Of a stretch of DNA of 64,000 nucleotides, positions 8,580-17,669 are shown one piece after another (position 1 is the first letter of the stretch; each line of letters begins with the position of its first letter). Source of the stretch: Bacteroidales bacterium UBA1173 (GTDB lineage Bacteria > Bacteroidota > Bacteroidia > Bacteroidales > F082). Below the pieces are notes generated by a model. That model had not been told where the DNA came from. It made no database searches and saw only the letters and a list, made by a program, of their open reading frames with translations. Both the position numbers and the translations under genes were made by a program. The stretch spans positions 62,001 to 126,000 of the forward strand of contig DBYZ01000014.1 in the NCBI GenBank assembly GCA_002311655.1, in the 5' to 3' direction.

Positions 8580-9320
8580 ATGGAAACACAAAAAAATGAT
8601 GAAAAAAATATTGTGCTCGAGCTGAAACGCCAGCTGGGACGCATGATGGTGCAGGTCGACTACATGTATCGCAACGACCGCGAGATGAGTCGTCTTGACC
8701 TCGACATTTTGATGGAACACACGCGCGATTTGTACGATTTACTCTGTGATTATCAAGCAGATAAGATTGAAGCTGAGCCTGAAGAACACGAGGTTGTCGA
8801 GACGGAAATAAATGAAGGCGGCGAGCTGATAAACCACGAAGAGGAAGAGAAACCTGAAGCAATAAAACATGTTCTGGAGGTTTCTGAAGATGAAAAAGAT
8901 GATATAGATGAAAAAGACGAGGAAGACGATGAGGACGATGAAGACTGGGAAGATGAAGAAGACGAGACATTCCGTGTTGAGCCGATTAATGTTGACGATT
9001 TTGAAGACAGCCCGATGCTGATTGCTCCAGAACCAGAGAAGCCTGTAGAGGAGGACAATAGTCTTGCCGCTCGTTTGCAGCGCACACCTGTTACGGATAT
9101 CAGACTGTCTTTGGGAATCAATGATAAGGTGATGATTATCAATGATTTGTTTATGGGTTCGGTGGACCGCTACAACAAATCTATTGACGCTTTGAACGAC
9201 TTCCCGACGCTGTCTGGAGCCAAGGTTTATATGAGTGAGCTTCAGATTGAGTTGCAATGGGATGTGGAATCGCAGGCATACAAAATGTTGAACGACTTGG
9301 TTGAAAGAAGATTTATCTAA
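8580..9320 (+). CDS. Conserved Bacteroidetes protein with acidic linker, function unknown
   Basis: 246 aa in three parts. Residues about 1-62 form a helical N-terminus (LELKRQLGRMMVQVDYMYRN...). Residues about 63-155 form a highly acidic, low-complexity linker dominated by Glu and Asp with a DE-only core around 105-128. The compact C-terminal domain of about 70 aa has TDIRLSLGINDKVMIINDLF, SVDRYNKSIDALN and ELQWDVESQAYKMLNDLVERRFI. I recall this C-terminal domain as widely conserved in Bacteroidetes but know no assigned function. There is no signal peptide or membrane segment, so it is cytoplasmic. rsmI follows 3 bp later, so they are one transcript. The acidic linker suggests binding to a basic partner such as RNA-binding or ribosomal protein, which is inference only. 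Confidence 0.8.
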   Translation: METQKNDEKNIVLELKRQLGRMMVQVDYMYRNDREMSRLDLDILMEHTRDLYDLLCDYQADKIEAEPEEHEVVETEINEGGELINHEEEEKPEAIKHVLEVSEDEKDDIDEKDEEDDEDDEDWEDEEDETFRVEPINVDDFEDSPMLIAPEPEKPVEEDNSLAARLQRTPVTDIRLSLGINDKVMIINDLFMGSVDRYNKSIDALNDFPTLSGAKVYMSELQIELQWDVESQAYKMLNDLVERRFI

Positions 9321-9323
9321 AAG

Positions 9324-10013
9324 ATGAAATTGTTTTTAGTTCCTACTCCCATCGGTAACCTCGAGGATATCACCTTGAGGGCTTTGCGTGTGCTGCGCGA
9401 GGAAGTCGATGTGATTCTTGCCGAGGACACCCGCACCAGCGGTAACTTGTTGAAACACTATGAGATAAGCAAGCCGATGCAGGCGTTTCATCTGAACAAC
9501 GAGCATGTGGTGGTGGAGCGCATCACTGAGCGTATCGCCAACGGTGAACGTATGGCTTTGGTTACCGATGCCGGCACTCCTGCTATCTCCGACCCTGGCT
9601 TCATGCTCGTCCGCGAGTGCATCAAACGTGGATTGGAGGTGGAATGTCTTCCGGGTGCCACCGCATTCGTGCCAGCTCTCGTAAACTCAGGTCTCGCAGC
9701 AGATCATTTTATCTTTGAAGGGTTCCTGCCACATAAAAAAGGTCGTCAGACTAAGATTAAGCAAATCGTTGAAAATGAATACACTACGATTTTGTACGAG
9801 TCACCGTTCAGACTTGTGAAAACTCTCGAACAACTGGCGGAAGCAGCTGGTCCCGACCGAAGAGTGTCGGTGGCACGCGAACTGACGAAGATTCATGAGG
9901 AAAACGTGCGCGGCACACTTGAAGAGGTGATAAAATACTTCAAGGAAAAAGAGGTTAAGGGAGAGATTGTGATAGTGTTAGAAGGCACTTCCGTCATTTT
10001 GAAAGATTTTTAA
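9324..10013 (+). CDS. rsmI: 16S rRNA (cytidine(1402)-2'-O)-methyltransferase
   Basis: SAM-dependent enzyme that 2'-O-methylates C1402 in the decoding centre of 16S rRNA. The tetrapyrrole-methylase-like fold is evident from PTPIGNLEDITLRAL (7-21), AEDTRTSGNLLKHY (33-46), DAGTPAISDPG, LPGATAFVPALV and FEGFLPHKKGRQ. At 229 aa it has the core enzyme but lacks the C-terminal extension of the longer E. coli protein, as is usual in Bacteroidetes. It is tightly coupled to the acidic-protein gene upstream (3-bp gap). Confidence 0.95.
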   Translation: MKLFLVPTPIGNLEDITLRALRVLREEVDVILAEDTRTSGNLLKHYEISKPMQAFHLNNEHVVVERITERIANGERMALVTDAGTPAISDPGFMLVRECIKRGLEVECLPGATAFVPALVNSGLAADHFIFEGFLPHKKGRQTKIKQIVENEYTTILYESPFRLVKTLEQLAEAAGPDRRVSVARELTKIHEENVRGTLEEVIKYFKEKEVKGEIVIVLEGTSVILKDF

Positions 10014-10061
10014 AAAGATTTTGTAAGATTTTGAGCCAAAGGCGACCTAATAATAATAAAC

Positions 10062-11441
10062 ATGAAAAAACTGATTGTTACATTGGTAATTGTTCTGCTT
10101 GCATTTGGAGCATCAGCGCAGAAAAAGGAGAAGATTTATAACGATAAAGGTGAAATCATCAAGACAGGCTGGAACTTCGGACCATTGCCAGTGGTTGGTT
10201 ATAACAGCGACCTCGGATTCCAGTACGGAGCCTGCGTCGACATTTTTAATTATGGCGACGGCTCGAAATATCCGAACTACGACTTCAAAATCAACGTCGA
10301 GGTGTCGACCTACACCAAAGGTTCGAGCATCTTCCGCTCGTATTCCTACTGGAACAACGTCATTCCGAAGGGCAAGCTCTTCGCCGACTTCGGCTATTTC
10401 ATCGATAAGAAGTTCGACTTCTTCGGCTTCAACGGCTACGCATCGCCATTCATGAAAGACTTGGCCGTCATCGAAAGCGAAATCCCCGGCGACATGATCG
10501 TCGACTTCACCGGCGATGTTACTTCGGGCTTCTACTCAATGTACCGTGGACAGTTCCGTGCCATCGTTAGCATGCAGCAGCAGATTGGCAACATCAAAAA
10601 CCTGTATTACGGAGTCGGTCTGGGTTATTACAACTACGACTTTAAACGCCTGAATATCAAGAAGTACGACGACCAGATGACGCTTTACGAGATGTATTGC
10701 CAGGGCGGCATCATCCGCGACGACGAGAAGGGCGGCGGCAATGTGACACAGTTCAAGGCGGGCATCATCTACGACTCGAAAAACTATGAAAACGACCCGA
10801 CACGAGGTATCTATTTCGAGGCCACGTTGACGGCAGCACCTGATTTTATTGATAAACACGGCTACGACCACTTGACATTCACCGGTGTGTTCCATCATTA
10901 CATCCCGGTTTGGGGCGATCATCTGACATTCAGCTATCGTCTGGGTGCTCAAAACGTCATCGCGGGCGACATCCCGTTCTATGCGATGATGAACACCAAC
11001 CTCATGTTTTACAAGAAAATATACACTGAAGCGTATGGCGGCTCAACAACAGGACGTGGTATCAACCGTAACAGCGTTATCGGACAGGGAGTGGCATGGT
11101 TAAATGCTGAGTTGCGTTGGCGAATCACCAATTTTAAGTTCATCAACCAAAACTGGTGCGTGGCAATCAATCCGATGTTTGACGCGGGCATGGTGACACA
11201 GACATTCCGTCTGGCGGAACAGAAAGCGGCGATGGATCTTATGAAAGAAAAATACAACTTTCCTCGGACCGACGACCTGCTTTACAGCGATAAAAAAGAA
11301 GAACTCCACACCTCGGCCGGATGTGGCTTGAAGCTCATCATGAACAAGAATTTTGTAGTCTCCGCCGAATTCGCCAAAGCCCTCAACAAGCTTGACGGCG
11401 AAGGACTGAAAGCATATATAGGGTTTAACTATATATTCTAG
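10062..11441 (+). CDS. Omp85/BamA-like outer-membrane beta-barrel protein
   Basis: 459 aa with a signal peptide (MKKLIVTLVIVLLAFGASAQ) and a C-terminal barrel of the D15/surface-antigen type: KNYENDPTRGIYFEATL is the typical first half, repeated amphipathic strands follow, and the last residue is Phe (GFNYIF), the signal read by the BAM machinery. It is too short for POTRA repeats, so it is not BamA itself. Family members transport or insert substrates at the outer membrane, and no substrate can be inferred. It is probably transcribed from a weak promoter in the 48-bp gap after rsmI or by read-through. The family A repeat after its stop may end transcription. Confidence 0.8.
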   Translation: MKKLIVTLVIVLLAFGASAQKKEKIYNDKGEIIKTGWNFGPLPVVGYNSDLGFQYGACVDIFNYGDGSKYPNYDFKINVEVSTYTKGSSIFRSYSYWNNVIPKGKLFADFGYFIDKKFDFFGFNGYASPFMKDLAVIESEIPGDMIVDFTGDVTSGFYSMYRGQFRAIVSMQQQIGNIKNLYYGVGLGYYNYDFKRLNIKKYDDQMTLYEMYCQGGIIRDDEKGGGNVTQFKAGIIYDSKNYENDPTRGIYFEATLTAAPDFIDKHGYDHLTFTGVFHHYIPVWGDHLTFSYRLGAQNVIAGDIPFYAMMNTNLMFYKKIYTEAYGGSTTGRGINRNSVIGQGVAWLNAELRWRITNFKFINQNWCVAINPMFDAGMVTQTFRLAEQKAAMDLMKEKYNFPRTDDLLYSDKKEELHTSAGCGLKLIMNKNFVVSAEFAKALNKLDGEGLKAYIGFNYIF

Positions 11442-11446
11442 GGCTT

Positions 11447-11548
11447 GTCATTTCGACTGTAGCGAAGCGGAATGGAGAAATCACCGGCAAACAATTGTTC
11501 ACGTTATATTCAAATGGCGGTGATTTCTCGACTTCGCTCGAAATGACG
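11447..11548. repeat. Dispersed inverted-repeat element, family A, copy 1
   Basis: Left arm gtcatttcgactgtagcgaa ... ggagaaatcaccggc, spacer with acaattgttc...attcaaat, right arm ggcggtgatttctcgacttcgctcgaaatgacg. It sits between convergent genes, where it can act as a bidirectional hairpin. The arms pair imperfectly: the left arm has a few extra bases. Confidence 0.9.
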
Positions 11549-11550
11549 AG

Positions 11551-12045
11551 TTATTTGTTACATTTTTTCTTGCAGAAACTTAATATGCAGAGCACTACGG
11601 CGCATCCTATGATGCCGAAAAGCTGCCATGTCCATGGGCTGTTGTTCGTCTCTTTTTCGTAGATTTCCATGCGTGTCTTCACCGATTTGATAATCGCATT
11701 TGAACTGTATGTGGCTCCGCTGACAGCGTCGATGTCAAGATTTACAGCCTCTTTTGGTGTTAAACCATAAAAATTCTCAACGAGTTGAGCGTCGGTGACT
11801 TTCTGCAGAAAACGAGGAGTCTCTTTGTTGTCAAGAATGTTGATGCTTGCGATTTTGCCATCTTTCATGTTGATTTCCAGCGGAATAACATCGTTAAAAC
11901 CGATGATATCCTTGCAAAACTCTTCGGTGTAAAGTGTTTCATTGCCTGCCTTTTGAGCGTGATTGTTGCTGAAACGGGAGATGCCGAACATTACTGCGAA
12001 AAAGCCAAGGGCGATAACAAAAATGTAGTTTAAAACTTTAATCAT
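11551..12045 (-). CDS. FMN-binding domain protein, membrane-anchored
   Basis: 164 aa with an N-terminal membrane segment (6-24), an extracytoplasmic FMN-binding domain and a second membrane segment (about 139-157) before a Lys/Cys-rich tail. The motif DAVSGATYSS (106-115) matches the SGAT sequence in which Thr112 carries phosphoester-linked FMN in RnfG/NqrC-type proteins; attachment needs an ApbE transferase, not seen in this window. It probably takes part in electron transfer at the cytoplasmic membrane. It is a stand-alone gene, not in an rnf or nqr operon, so its redox partner is unknown. Confidence 0.85.
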   Translation of the reverse strand: MIKVLNYIFVIALGFFAVMFGISRFSNNHAQKAGNETLYTEEFCKDIIGFNDVIPLEINMKDGKIASINILDNKETPRFLQKVTDAQLVENFYGLTPKEAVNLDIDAVSGATYSSNAIIKSVKTRMEIYEKETNNSPWTWQLFGIIGCAVVLCILSFCKKKCNK

Positions 12046-12076
12046 ATTGTAAATATTTGAATTTTCAAAAGTGTGC

Positions 12077-12084
12077 CAAAATTA
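12077..12084 (-). promoter_or_regulatory. -7 element for the FMN-binding protein gene
   Basis: Minus-strand TAATTTTG (12084-12077), 31 bases before the ATG at 12045. It is divergent from the acyltransferase promoter. Confidence 0.5.
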
Positions 12085-12115
12085 CAAATTTTATTTCATC
12101 AAGAAGAAAATTTTG

Positions 12116-12123
12116 TAAATTTG
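12116..12123 (+). promoter_or_regulatory. -7 element for the acyltransferase gene
   Basis: TAAATTTG, 20 bases before ATG 12144. It supports 12144 rather than the upstream in-frame ATG at 12057, which would lie before the promoter. Confidence 0.55.
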
Positions 12124-12143
12124 TGCTTTCAAAAGTAAAGGCA

Positions 12144-13439
12144 ATGGGTAAGATTCAAGAAGACGACAAACTATATTCGTTTTTAAAAATATTTGTTGAC
12201 CATCATACGCGTCGCAGTTTTAAGAGGTTCCATGTCATCGGGAAAGAGAATATCCCAAAGGACGGAGCGTGCGTTTTTGGCTGTAATCACTGCAACACAT
12301 TGATGGATGCTCTTGTGCTTCTGGCGGCTTCGAGGCCGAAAAAGGTTTTCATTGCGCGTGGCGATATTTTTAAAAATCCGATGACGGCGAAGATATTGAA
12401 ATGGATGAAGATTTTGCCGATTTTCAGAATCCGTGACGGCATTGGCGCGGTCCGCGACAAAAACGGCGACACCATCGACCAGGCTGTTGACGTGATTCAC
12501 GATGAAGTGCCGCTGTATCTGTTTCCGGAGGCTGCACATCGCACCAAGCACTCGCTGCGACAGCTTAGCAAAGGTATTTTCCACATAGCGCTCGAGGCGA
12601 ACAAACAGTTTGGACAAGAAAAACCGATATATATTATGCCTGTCGGACTTGAATACGGCGACTATTTCCGCTTCCGTTCGACTATTTTGGTTAACTATGG
12701 AAAGCCTATCAATGTGACGGAATATGTGAAAGAGCATGAGGGTGAAACAGAGGCAATGATTATCAATGATTTAAAGACTATCCTGACTGAAAGGATGGCA
12801 GAATTAATCACCTATATCCCTGACGACGAGAATTATGACGCCATCTGGGAAATGACAAAAATCAGAGCCGGACTTCTTCCTTTGACACAGAAAATGCAGC
12901 TTGCAAGAAACAAGCGTATCATTGCTAACATATTGAAATTCAGAGAGAAAGAACCTGATAAGGCGAACACGTTGTTTGAAAAAGTGAATGAGTTTATGAA
13001 TCACAGGAAGGCAGAGGGTATCTCTGTTCTGTCGGTGGCTCTGCGCACCCCGTTCTGGCGCACGCTTTGGAAAACTCTGATGGTGCTTCTCGGATTGCCG
13101 TTTTTTATCGTCGCCGCAGTGGTCTCTTGCCCGATTTGGATTGTGGCTTCGTTTATACTTAAAAACCTGAAAGACCAGGCATTCCGCAATACGGTGAACG
13201 TGTGCGTGGAGTTGATTATGCATCCGCTTGTCATGGCAACTGGAGTGACGTTGTTGTTCTGTCTTGTGCCATGGAAACTCGCGATTTTAGGCTCGATTTT
13301 TATCTATTTCAGCTACGTGTATTATTTCGATTACAGCGAATATGTGCGGCTTTGGACATCCGATTTGCGTTGGACTTTTAACAAAAAATTGAGAAAAGAG
13401 TTCAAAGAAATTGGGCTTTTTAACCGACGGAAACGATAA
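12144..13439 (+). CDS. PlsC-like glycerophospholipid acyltransferase with C-terminal membrane domain
   Basis: 431 aa from MGKIQEDDKL. The acyltransferase domain has the catalytic HX4D as NHCNTLMD, a block II-type IFRIRDG, and block III as LFPEAAHRT, where many relatives read FPEGTRS. It therefore belongs to the 1-acyl-glycerol-3-phosphate acyltransferase superfamily. After about residue 300 come two hydrophobic stretches (LMVLLGLPFFIVAAVVSC... and HPLVMATGVTLLFCLVPWKLA...) that anchor it in the inner membrane. Bacteroidetes carry several such paralogues and the acyl donor and acceptor cannot be told. An open frame continues 29 codons upstream to 12057, but the promoter position argues against using it. 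Confidence 0.85.
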   Translation: MGKIQEDDKLYSFLKIFVDHHTRRSFKRFHVIGKENIPKDGACVFGCNHCNTLMDALVLLAASRPKKVFIARGDIFKNPMTAKILKWMKILPIFRIRDGIGAVRDKNGDTIDQAVDVIHDEVPLYLFPEAAHRTKHSLRQLSKGIFHIALEANKQFGQEKPIYIMPVGLEYGDYFRFRSTILVNYGKPINVTEYVKEHEGETEAMIINDLKTILTERMAELITYIPDDENYDAIWEMTKIRAGLLPLTQKMQLARNKRIIANILKFREKEPDKANTLFEKVNEFMNHRKAEGISVLSVALRTPFWRTLWKTLMVLLGLPFFIVAAVVSCPIWIVASFILKNLKDQAFRNTVNVCVELIMHPLVMATGVTLLFCLVPWKLAILGSIFIYFSYVYYFDYSEYVRLWTSDLRWTFNKKLRKEFKEIGLFNRRKR

Positions 13440-13476
13440 AATTCACATTGATTATTTTTATTTAAAAAAATAGTGC

Positions 13477-13485
13477 TATCTTTGC
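13477..13485 (+). promoter_or_regulatory. Promoter -7 element of the polysaccharide operon
   Basis: TATCTTTGC, 18 bases before the ATG at 13504. The next genes follow closely with no comparable element before 26.4 kb, so this may drive the whole 12-gene locus. Confidence 0.55.
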
Positions 13486-13503
13486 AGTTTAATATGCAAT
13501 GGT

Positions 13504-15012
13504 ATGAACACTGTTTTTAATGGATTGAGACCGTTTCAAAAAGCCGAGCTTCTGATAATGATGCTTCTGGTTTTTGCTCTTCCGTTCAGCTGGCTGGCGG
13601 CACAGTATTGTGAGGTCGCATTGCTGGTTTGTGCGGTGCTGAAACTCGTTTTTGACCAGAAATTCAAGATGAATGAGAGCCAGTTGAAGCTCAAATGGGC
13701 TTATTTCATTTTTGCAATGACATGGCTGATATATCTCATCGGGATGATTTACACGGAAAACACCTCGGTGGGTTGGGCTCAGGTTAGCAAGAAGTTGGGA
13801 TTCCTTGTCTTTCCTGTTGTTTTCGTCATTTCTGACATGTCGTATATCACAAAAACCAGGTTTAAAGCCATCGGTAACGCCTTGGTTCTCGGATGCATGT
13901 TGTTTTTCTTCATGAATCTGTTTTATGCCATCTACGACGTGGTTTTCAATGGAGAAGGTACCGACAGGTTTTTCGATCAGGGATTGATGAAACTATATTA
14001 CGTGCATCACAGCTATCTCTCGATGTATGCAGGCTTGGGAATTATGTTCTGTTTCATGGAGATTTTTGGCGATGGTAATCGTAAAGTAAAGATATTCAAT
14101 GGTATAGCTTATATTATCCTTGTCGTTTTCACAATTTTGATCAGGTCGAGAGCCGGTTTGATATGCATGGTGCTGTTGTTTGTGTTGCAATGGATTTGGC
14201 TTACTTTCATCATGAAAAAGAAAAAAATCGGCTGGGCGATGGGAGGTGTCTTTGTGTTGGCTGTTGCAGGTGCAATTATCGCTTTTCCGCAGAGTGTGGA
14301 AAGGATAACAAATACAATCAGCGACATAAAATCAGAGCATTCGTCGGATCACCGACTGGTGCAGTTTAAGGGCTACAAAGCTGTTTTGGAAGAAAACTGG
14401 CTGTGGGGAGTGGGAACTGGCGACAGAACAGCTGCCACACAAGAATCGTATCATCAATACAAAGACAAGATTGTGGAGAAGATTACTCCAAAAATGGCGG
14501 TTGTTATTGACGAAGTTATTGATAATCAATATTATGAGCCTGATTATACCATGAGAAGGGATATGATGGCGATAGCGCCTAAATATGGTGTTGAACCTGA
14601 TACAATTGGCAAGTATCTTGTTGAATATCAATTTATTAGGTTTGCAATAGATAATGAAATCAACGCACACAACATGTTTTTTGACACTCTGATAAGCGTA
14701 GGTATAATTGGAGTTTTGTTATTGCTTGCTTATTTCATAATACCGTTGGTGTTATGGATAAAACGTAAACAATTCGACATGTTGTATTTCTCATTCCTGA
14801 TCATGATAGGCTTCAACGCCTTGTTTGAGTCGATATTTGAGGTGCAGCTGGGAATCATTTTCTTCTGCTTCTTCAACTCGCTATTGTTCACCATGTCATT
14901 TCGACCGACCGAAGGGAGTGGAGAAATCACCGGCAATGGAATAATACGGAACAATTCAAAAGGCGGTGATTTCTCGACTACGGCTTTGCCTTCACTCGAA
15001 ATGACGGATTGA
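13504..15012 (+). CDS. O-antigen ligase / Wzy-type polymerase family membrane protein
   Basis: 502 aa with about ten hydrophobic segments and a large loop (about 275-385) before the last pair, the layout of WaaL/Wzy proteins (O-antigen_lig family). It would either polymerise repeat units or transfer polysaccharide to its acceptor on the periplasmic face. The loop contains HSSDHRLVQFKGYKAVLEENWLWGVGTG, and INAHNMFFDTL precedes the last helices, both typical. Residues from about 465 to the stop (FRPTEGSGEITGNG...SLEMTD) are encoded entirely by a family A element, so the native end was probably lost or overrun. It is the first gene of the polysaccharide locus. Confidence 0.85.
   Translation: MNTVFNGLRPFQKAELLIMMLLVFALPFSWLAAQYCEVALLVCAVLKLVFDQKFKMNESQLKLKWAYFIFAMTWLIYLIGMIYTENTSVGWAQVSKKLGFLVFPVVFVISDMSYITKTRFKAIGNALVLGCMLFFFMNLFYAIYDVVFNGEGTDRFFDQGLMKLYYVHHSYLSMYAGLGIMFCFMEIFGDGNRKVKIFNGIAYIILVVFTILIRSRAGLICMVLLFVLQWIWLTFIMKKKKIGWAMGGVFVLAVAGAIIAFPQSVERITNTISDIKSEHSSDHRLVQFKGYKAVLEENWLWGVGTGDRTAATQESYHQYKDKIVEKITPKMAVVIDEVIDNQYYEPDYTMRRDMMAIAPKYGVEPDTIGKYLVEYQFIRFAIDNEINAHNMFFDTLISVGIIGVLLLLAYFIIPLVLWIKRKQFDMLYFSFLIMIGFNALFESIFEVQLGIIFFCFFNSLLFTMSFRPTEGSGEITGNGIIRNNSKGGDFSTTALPSLEMTD
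14895..15006. repeat. Family A element, copy 2, forming the 3' end of the ligase gene
   Basis: gtcatttcgaccgaccgaag ... ggagaaatcaccggc / ggcggtgatttctcgactac ... ctcgaaatgacg. It is read in frame through both arms; the ligase stop is just past its end. Confidence 0.9.
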
Positions 15013-15038
15013 ATGTTAAAAAAGAAAAAGTTTAATAT

Positions 15039-16745
15039 ATGAAAAAATACTTACTTATTGTTTCTTTAGTTTTACTTGGCTTTACTGCTAATTCGCAAGA
15101 ACTTCAGATTCCTTTGAACAACGACTACCACATGGAAGTTGATGCTGCCGCTTACAGTTCGGAGTATATCTTCCACACTGCCTTGAGAGGCTGGTCTGAG
15201 TCGCAGTTTGATGGAATTATCAATATCGACAGTGTCAAGAATTTATATCGGATAAAAATTAACAGACAGGGCAAGTTCTCCAATTATATTTGGAATTCTG
15301 TTTTAAACGACGATTTTATCAGGTTGAAAAACGACGAAATCTATTTCGCAATAAATCCGTATATCGATTTTCAGGTTGGCTCCGACGGGCATAGAACCAC
15401 TTGGGTCAACACGAGAGGCGCGGAGATAAAAGGCACTTTGGGTAAAAAATTCGCTTTTTATGCCAACGCACGCGAAAATCAGGCGGTTTTTCCTGAGTAT
15501 GTTGACGCATATTGTTCTGCTACACGTGTGGTTCCTGGTCAGGGTCATGCCAATGGATTCAAGAAAAACGGACGTGACTACACCAATGCTGCTGCTTACA
15601 TCTCATACCGTCCGGCGAAGTGGATCGATGCCACTTTGGGCTACGGCAAGAATTTCATTGGCGACGGTTACCGCTCGATGATGCTTTCCGACAACGCCGC
15701 AAACTATCCGTATTTCAAGGTGAGAGCCGACTTCTGGCGTATCCAGTACACCTGTTTGTATGCCCAGATGACCGACAGAAACACGGTTATGGCGGATAAC
15801 ACTTACGCTCGCAAATGGGCTGTGATCCATTATCTTGATTTCGCGGTCACAAAACGACTTAACATAGGCTTTTTCGATGCAGTGATGGCTGCGGCTCAGA
15901 CACACCAGCAGGTGATGGTCAACGACTCGACATACACCACCATCGACATGCGCCGTGGCTTTGATTTCCACTATTTAAACCCGATAATTTTCTTGCGTTC
16001 GGCTGAATATTATTCCGGAGCATCGGCAGATAACGCGCTTCTGGGTTTGAATGCGAGTTTCATCATCGGAAAACACACCACTATCTACGGACAGTTTGTG
16101 CTTGATGAGATGACGGTGAAGAGATTTATAGCATTTAAAGGATATACTGGAAACAAACAGTCATATCAGCTTGGTGTGAAGAGTTATGATTGTTTCGGTG
16201 TGAAAAACCTGTTTTTGCAGTTGGAAGGCAATATTGTAAGACCTTACATGTATTCGCACACTCCGCAAGGCACAGGAAACTCTGTGGGAGAAGACAATTA
16301 CGCACATTACAACGAGCCGTTGGCACATCCATGGGGCGGAAACCTCTGGGAGATGGTGGCTCGTGTTCAATATAACTGGAAACGCTGGTATTTCCAGTAT
16401 AAGTTGAACTACGGACAATATGGCGACGACTGGGATGTTGAGAATAATGTTTGGGCAAACTACGGACATAATGTCTACAATGACTATAGCACTGCAATTC
16501 CTTTGGATTGGGATGAAAACGGCCATGACACTTACAACGGACATTATCTGCTGACCGGTCGTAAGACAACCATGATGATGAACGATTTCATAGTGTCATA
16601 TCTGGTGAATTCTGCCTATAGCATGAATATTTTTGCCGAAGTGACACACCGTAGTTACAAAGCACAAGGTCTTGATAATCAGAATGATTTAATCTTTAGC
16701 TTCGGCATCAGGACAAGTCTGGACAGAAAATATTACGATTTTTGA
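15039..16745 (+). CDS. Capsule assembly Wzi / RemB-like outer-membrane protein
   Basis: 568 aa with a signal peptide (MKKYLLIVSLVLLGFTANSQ) and many alternating strands such as AINPYIDFQVGSDG, YISYRPAKWIDATLGYGKNFIGDGYRSM, and the end FSFGIRTSLDRKYYDF. This fits the Wzi family of 18-strand barrels and the Bacteroidetes gliding protein RemB. The IFHTALRGWSESQ segment near residue 45 is typical of Bacteroidetes members. In capsule systems Wzi binds polysaccharide at the outer face. The position right after the ligase/polymerase and before the transferases supports a role in attaching or organising the polymer made by this locus. Confidence 0.82.
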   Translation: MKKYLLIVSLVLLGFTANSQELQIPLNNDYHMEVDAAAYSSEYIFHTALRGWSESQFDGIINIDSVKNLYRIKINRQGKFSNYIWNSVLNDDFIRLKNDEIYFAINPYIDFQVGSDGHRTTWVNTRGAEIKGTLGKKFAFYANARENQAVFPEYVDAYCSATRVVPGQGHANGFKKNGRDYTNAAAYISYRPAKWIDATLGYGKNFIGDGYRSMMLSDNAANYPYFKVRADFWRIQYTCLYAQMTDRNTVMADNTYARKWAVIHYLDFAVTKRLNIGFFDAVMAAAQTHQQVMVNDSTYTTIDMRRGFDFHYLNPIIFLRSAEYYSGASADNALLGLNASFIIGKHTTIYGQFVLDEMTVKRFIAFKGYTGNKQSYQLGVKSYDCFGVKNLFLQLEGNIVRPYMYSHTPQGTGNSVGEDNYAHYNEPLAHPWGGNLWEMVARVQYNWKRWYFQYKLNYGQYGDDWDVENNVWANYGHNVYNDYSTAIPLDWDENGHDTYNGHYLLTGRKTTMMMNDFIVSYLVNSAYSMNIFAEVTHRSYKAQGLDNQNDLIFSFGIRTSLDRKYYDF

Positions 16746-16763
16746 TAAAAAACACAACGATAT

Positions 16764-17669
16764 ATGACATTTAGAAGGAAAGTTACCGATTTCATACAAG
16801 CTCTCATGATGAGAAACAGCTTCACTGCTGATTTGATTATGAGAGTGAGCTACCGGCATCATTCGGGACATAAGTTGAATCTTGAAAATCCGCAGACATG
16901 GTCGGAAAAACTGATTTGGCTTAACAAATATTGGCAACCTGAGTTGAAGTCGATAGGCGCTGACAAATACGGAGCCCGTGAATATATCAAGAGCAAAGGC
17001 TTGGAAGATATCCTTCTTGAGCTTTACGGAGCTTGGGACGATGCCGATAAGATTGATTTTGAAGCACTTCCGCAGCGTTTTGTGCTGAAATGCAATCACG
17101 GATGCGGCTACAACATCATCGTTGAGGACAAAAGCAAACTTGATGTGAAGAAAAGTGTCAAACAGTTGAAGGAATGGATGAAAGTTGACTGGGGCGCGGT
17201 GACTCCAGAGAAACATTATCATTACATCAAACCGATGATTATCTGCGAGCAGTTTCTGCCTGTTAAGGATTATCGCGATGTGAAAGATTACAAGGTGCAT
17301 TGTTTTAACGGCGAGCCGAAGTTTATCGGTGTGTGTTATGACCGCGACATAGTGACACGTCATTCGAAAGGAGCAATATACTCAACCGACTGGAATCGTC
17401 TGTTTTTGTTGAAGGATGATGATCCTAACGATGACGGCAACGTGGAAAAACCTGTAGCATTGGAAAGACTGATACAGGTGGCGAAGAAACTCTCTGAAGG
17501 CATTCCTTATGTGAGAGTCGACTTGTATGCTGTCGATGAAAAAGTGTTTTTCGGTGAGATGACGTTCTCTCCAGACGGCAACGTTTTGGACCGCGAATAC
17601 ACCTATGAGACTACGGTCGAGATGGGCAAATATATTGATTTACCTGAAAAAATAAGCAGAAAATGGTAA
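16764..17669 (+). CDS. TupA-like ATP-grasp protein
   Basis: 301 aa matching the TupA-like ATP-grasp family: NPQTWSEKLIWLN near the N-terminus, ADKYGAREYIKSKGL (68-82), RFVLKCNHGCGYNIIVEDKS (110-129, nucleotide-binding strands), DYKVHCFNGEPKFIGVCYDR (about 177-196) and FFGEMTFSPDGNV. ATP-grasp enzymes activate carboxylates as acyl phosphates. TupA was named from teichuronopeptide synthesis, which suggests joining an amino or sugar acid to a polymer. The family is common in exopolysaccharide loci, where its chemistry is mostly unproven. It overlaps the opine-dehydrogenase-like gene by 7 bp, hinting at joint action. Confidence 0.8.
   Translation: MTFRRKVTDFIQALMMRNSFTADLIMRVSYRHHSGHKLNLENPQTWSEKLIWLNKYWQPELKSIGADKYGAREYIKSKGLEDILLELYGAWDDADKIDFEALPQRFVLKCNHGCGYNIIVEDKSKLDVKKSVKQLKEWMKVDWGAVTPEKHYHYIKPMIICEQFLPVKDYRDVKDYKVHCFNGEPKFIGVCYDRDIVTRHSKGAIYSTDWNRLFLLKDDDPNDDGNVEKPVALERLIQVAKKLSEGIPYVRVDLYAVDEKVFFGEMTFSPDGNVLDREYTYETTVEMGKYIDLPEKISRKW

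Noticed and set aside
8753..9142. Serine-rich antisense frame opposite the acidic-protein gene
   Set aside because: The Ser runs are the reverse complement of Asp/Glu codons; a shadow of the acidic linker.
11447..11548. Family A copies as plain rho-independent terminators
   Set aside because: No T-run follows, arms occur inside genes, and the spacer is conserved between copies; an element origin explains more, though some copies may still stop transcription.
12183..12737. 184-aa minus-strand frame inside the acyltransferase gene
   Set aside because: Antisense to a gene with clear acyltransferase motifs; composition typical of a shadow frame.
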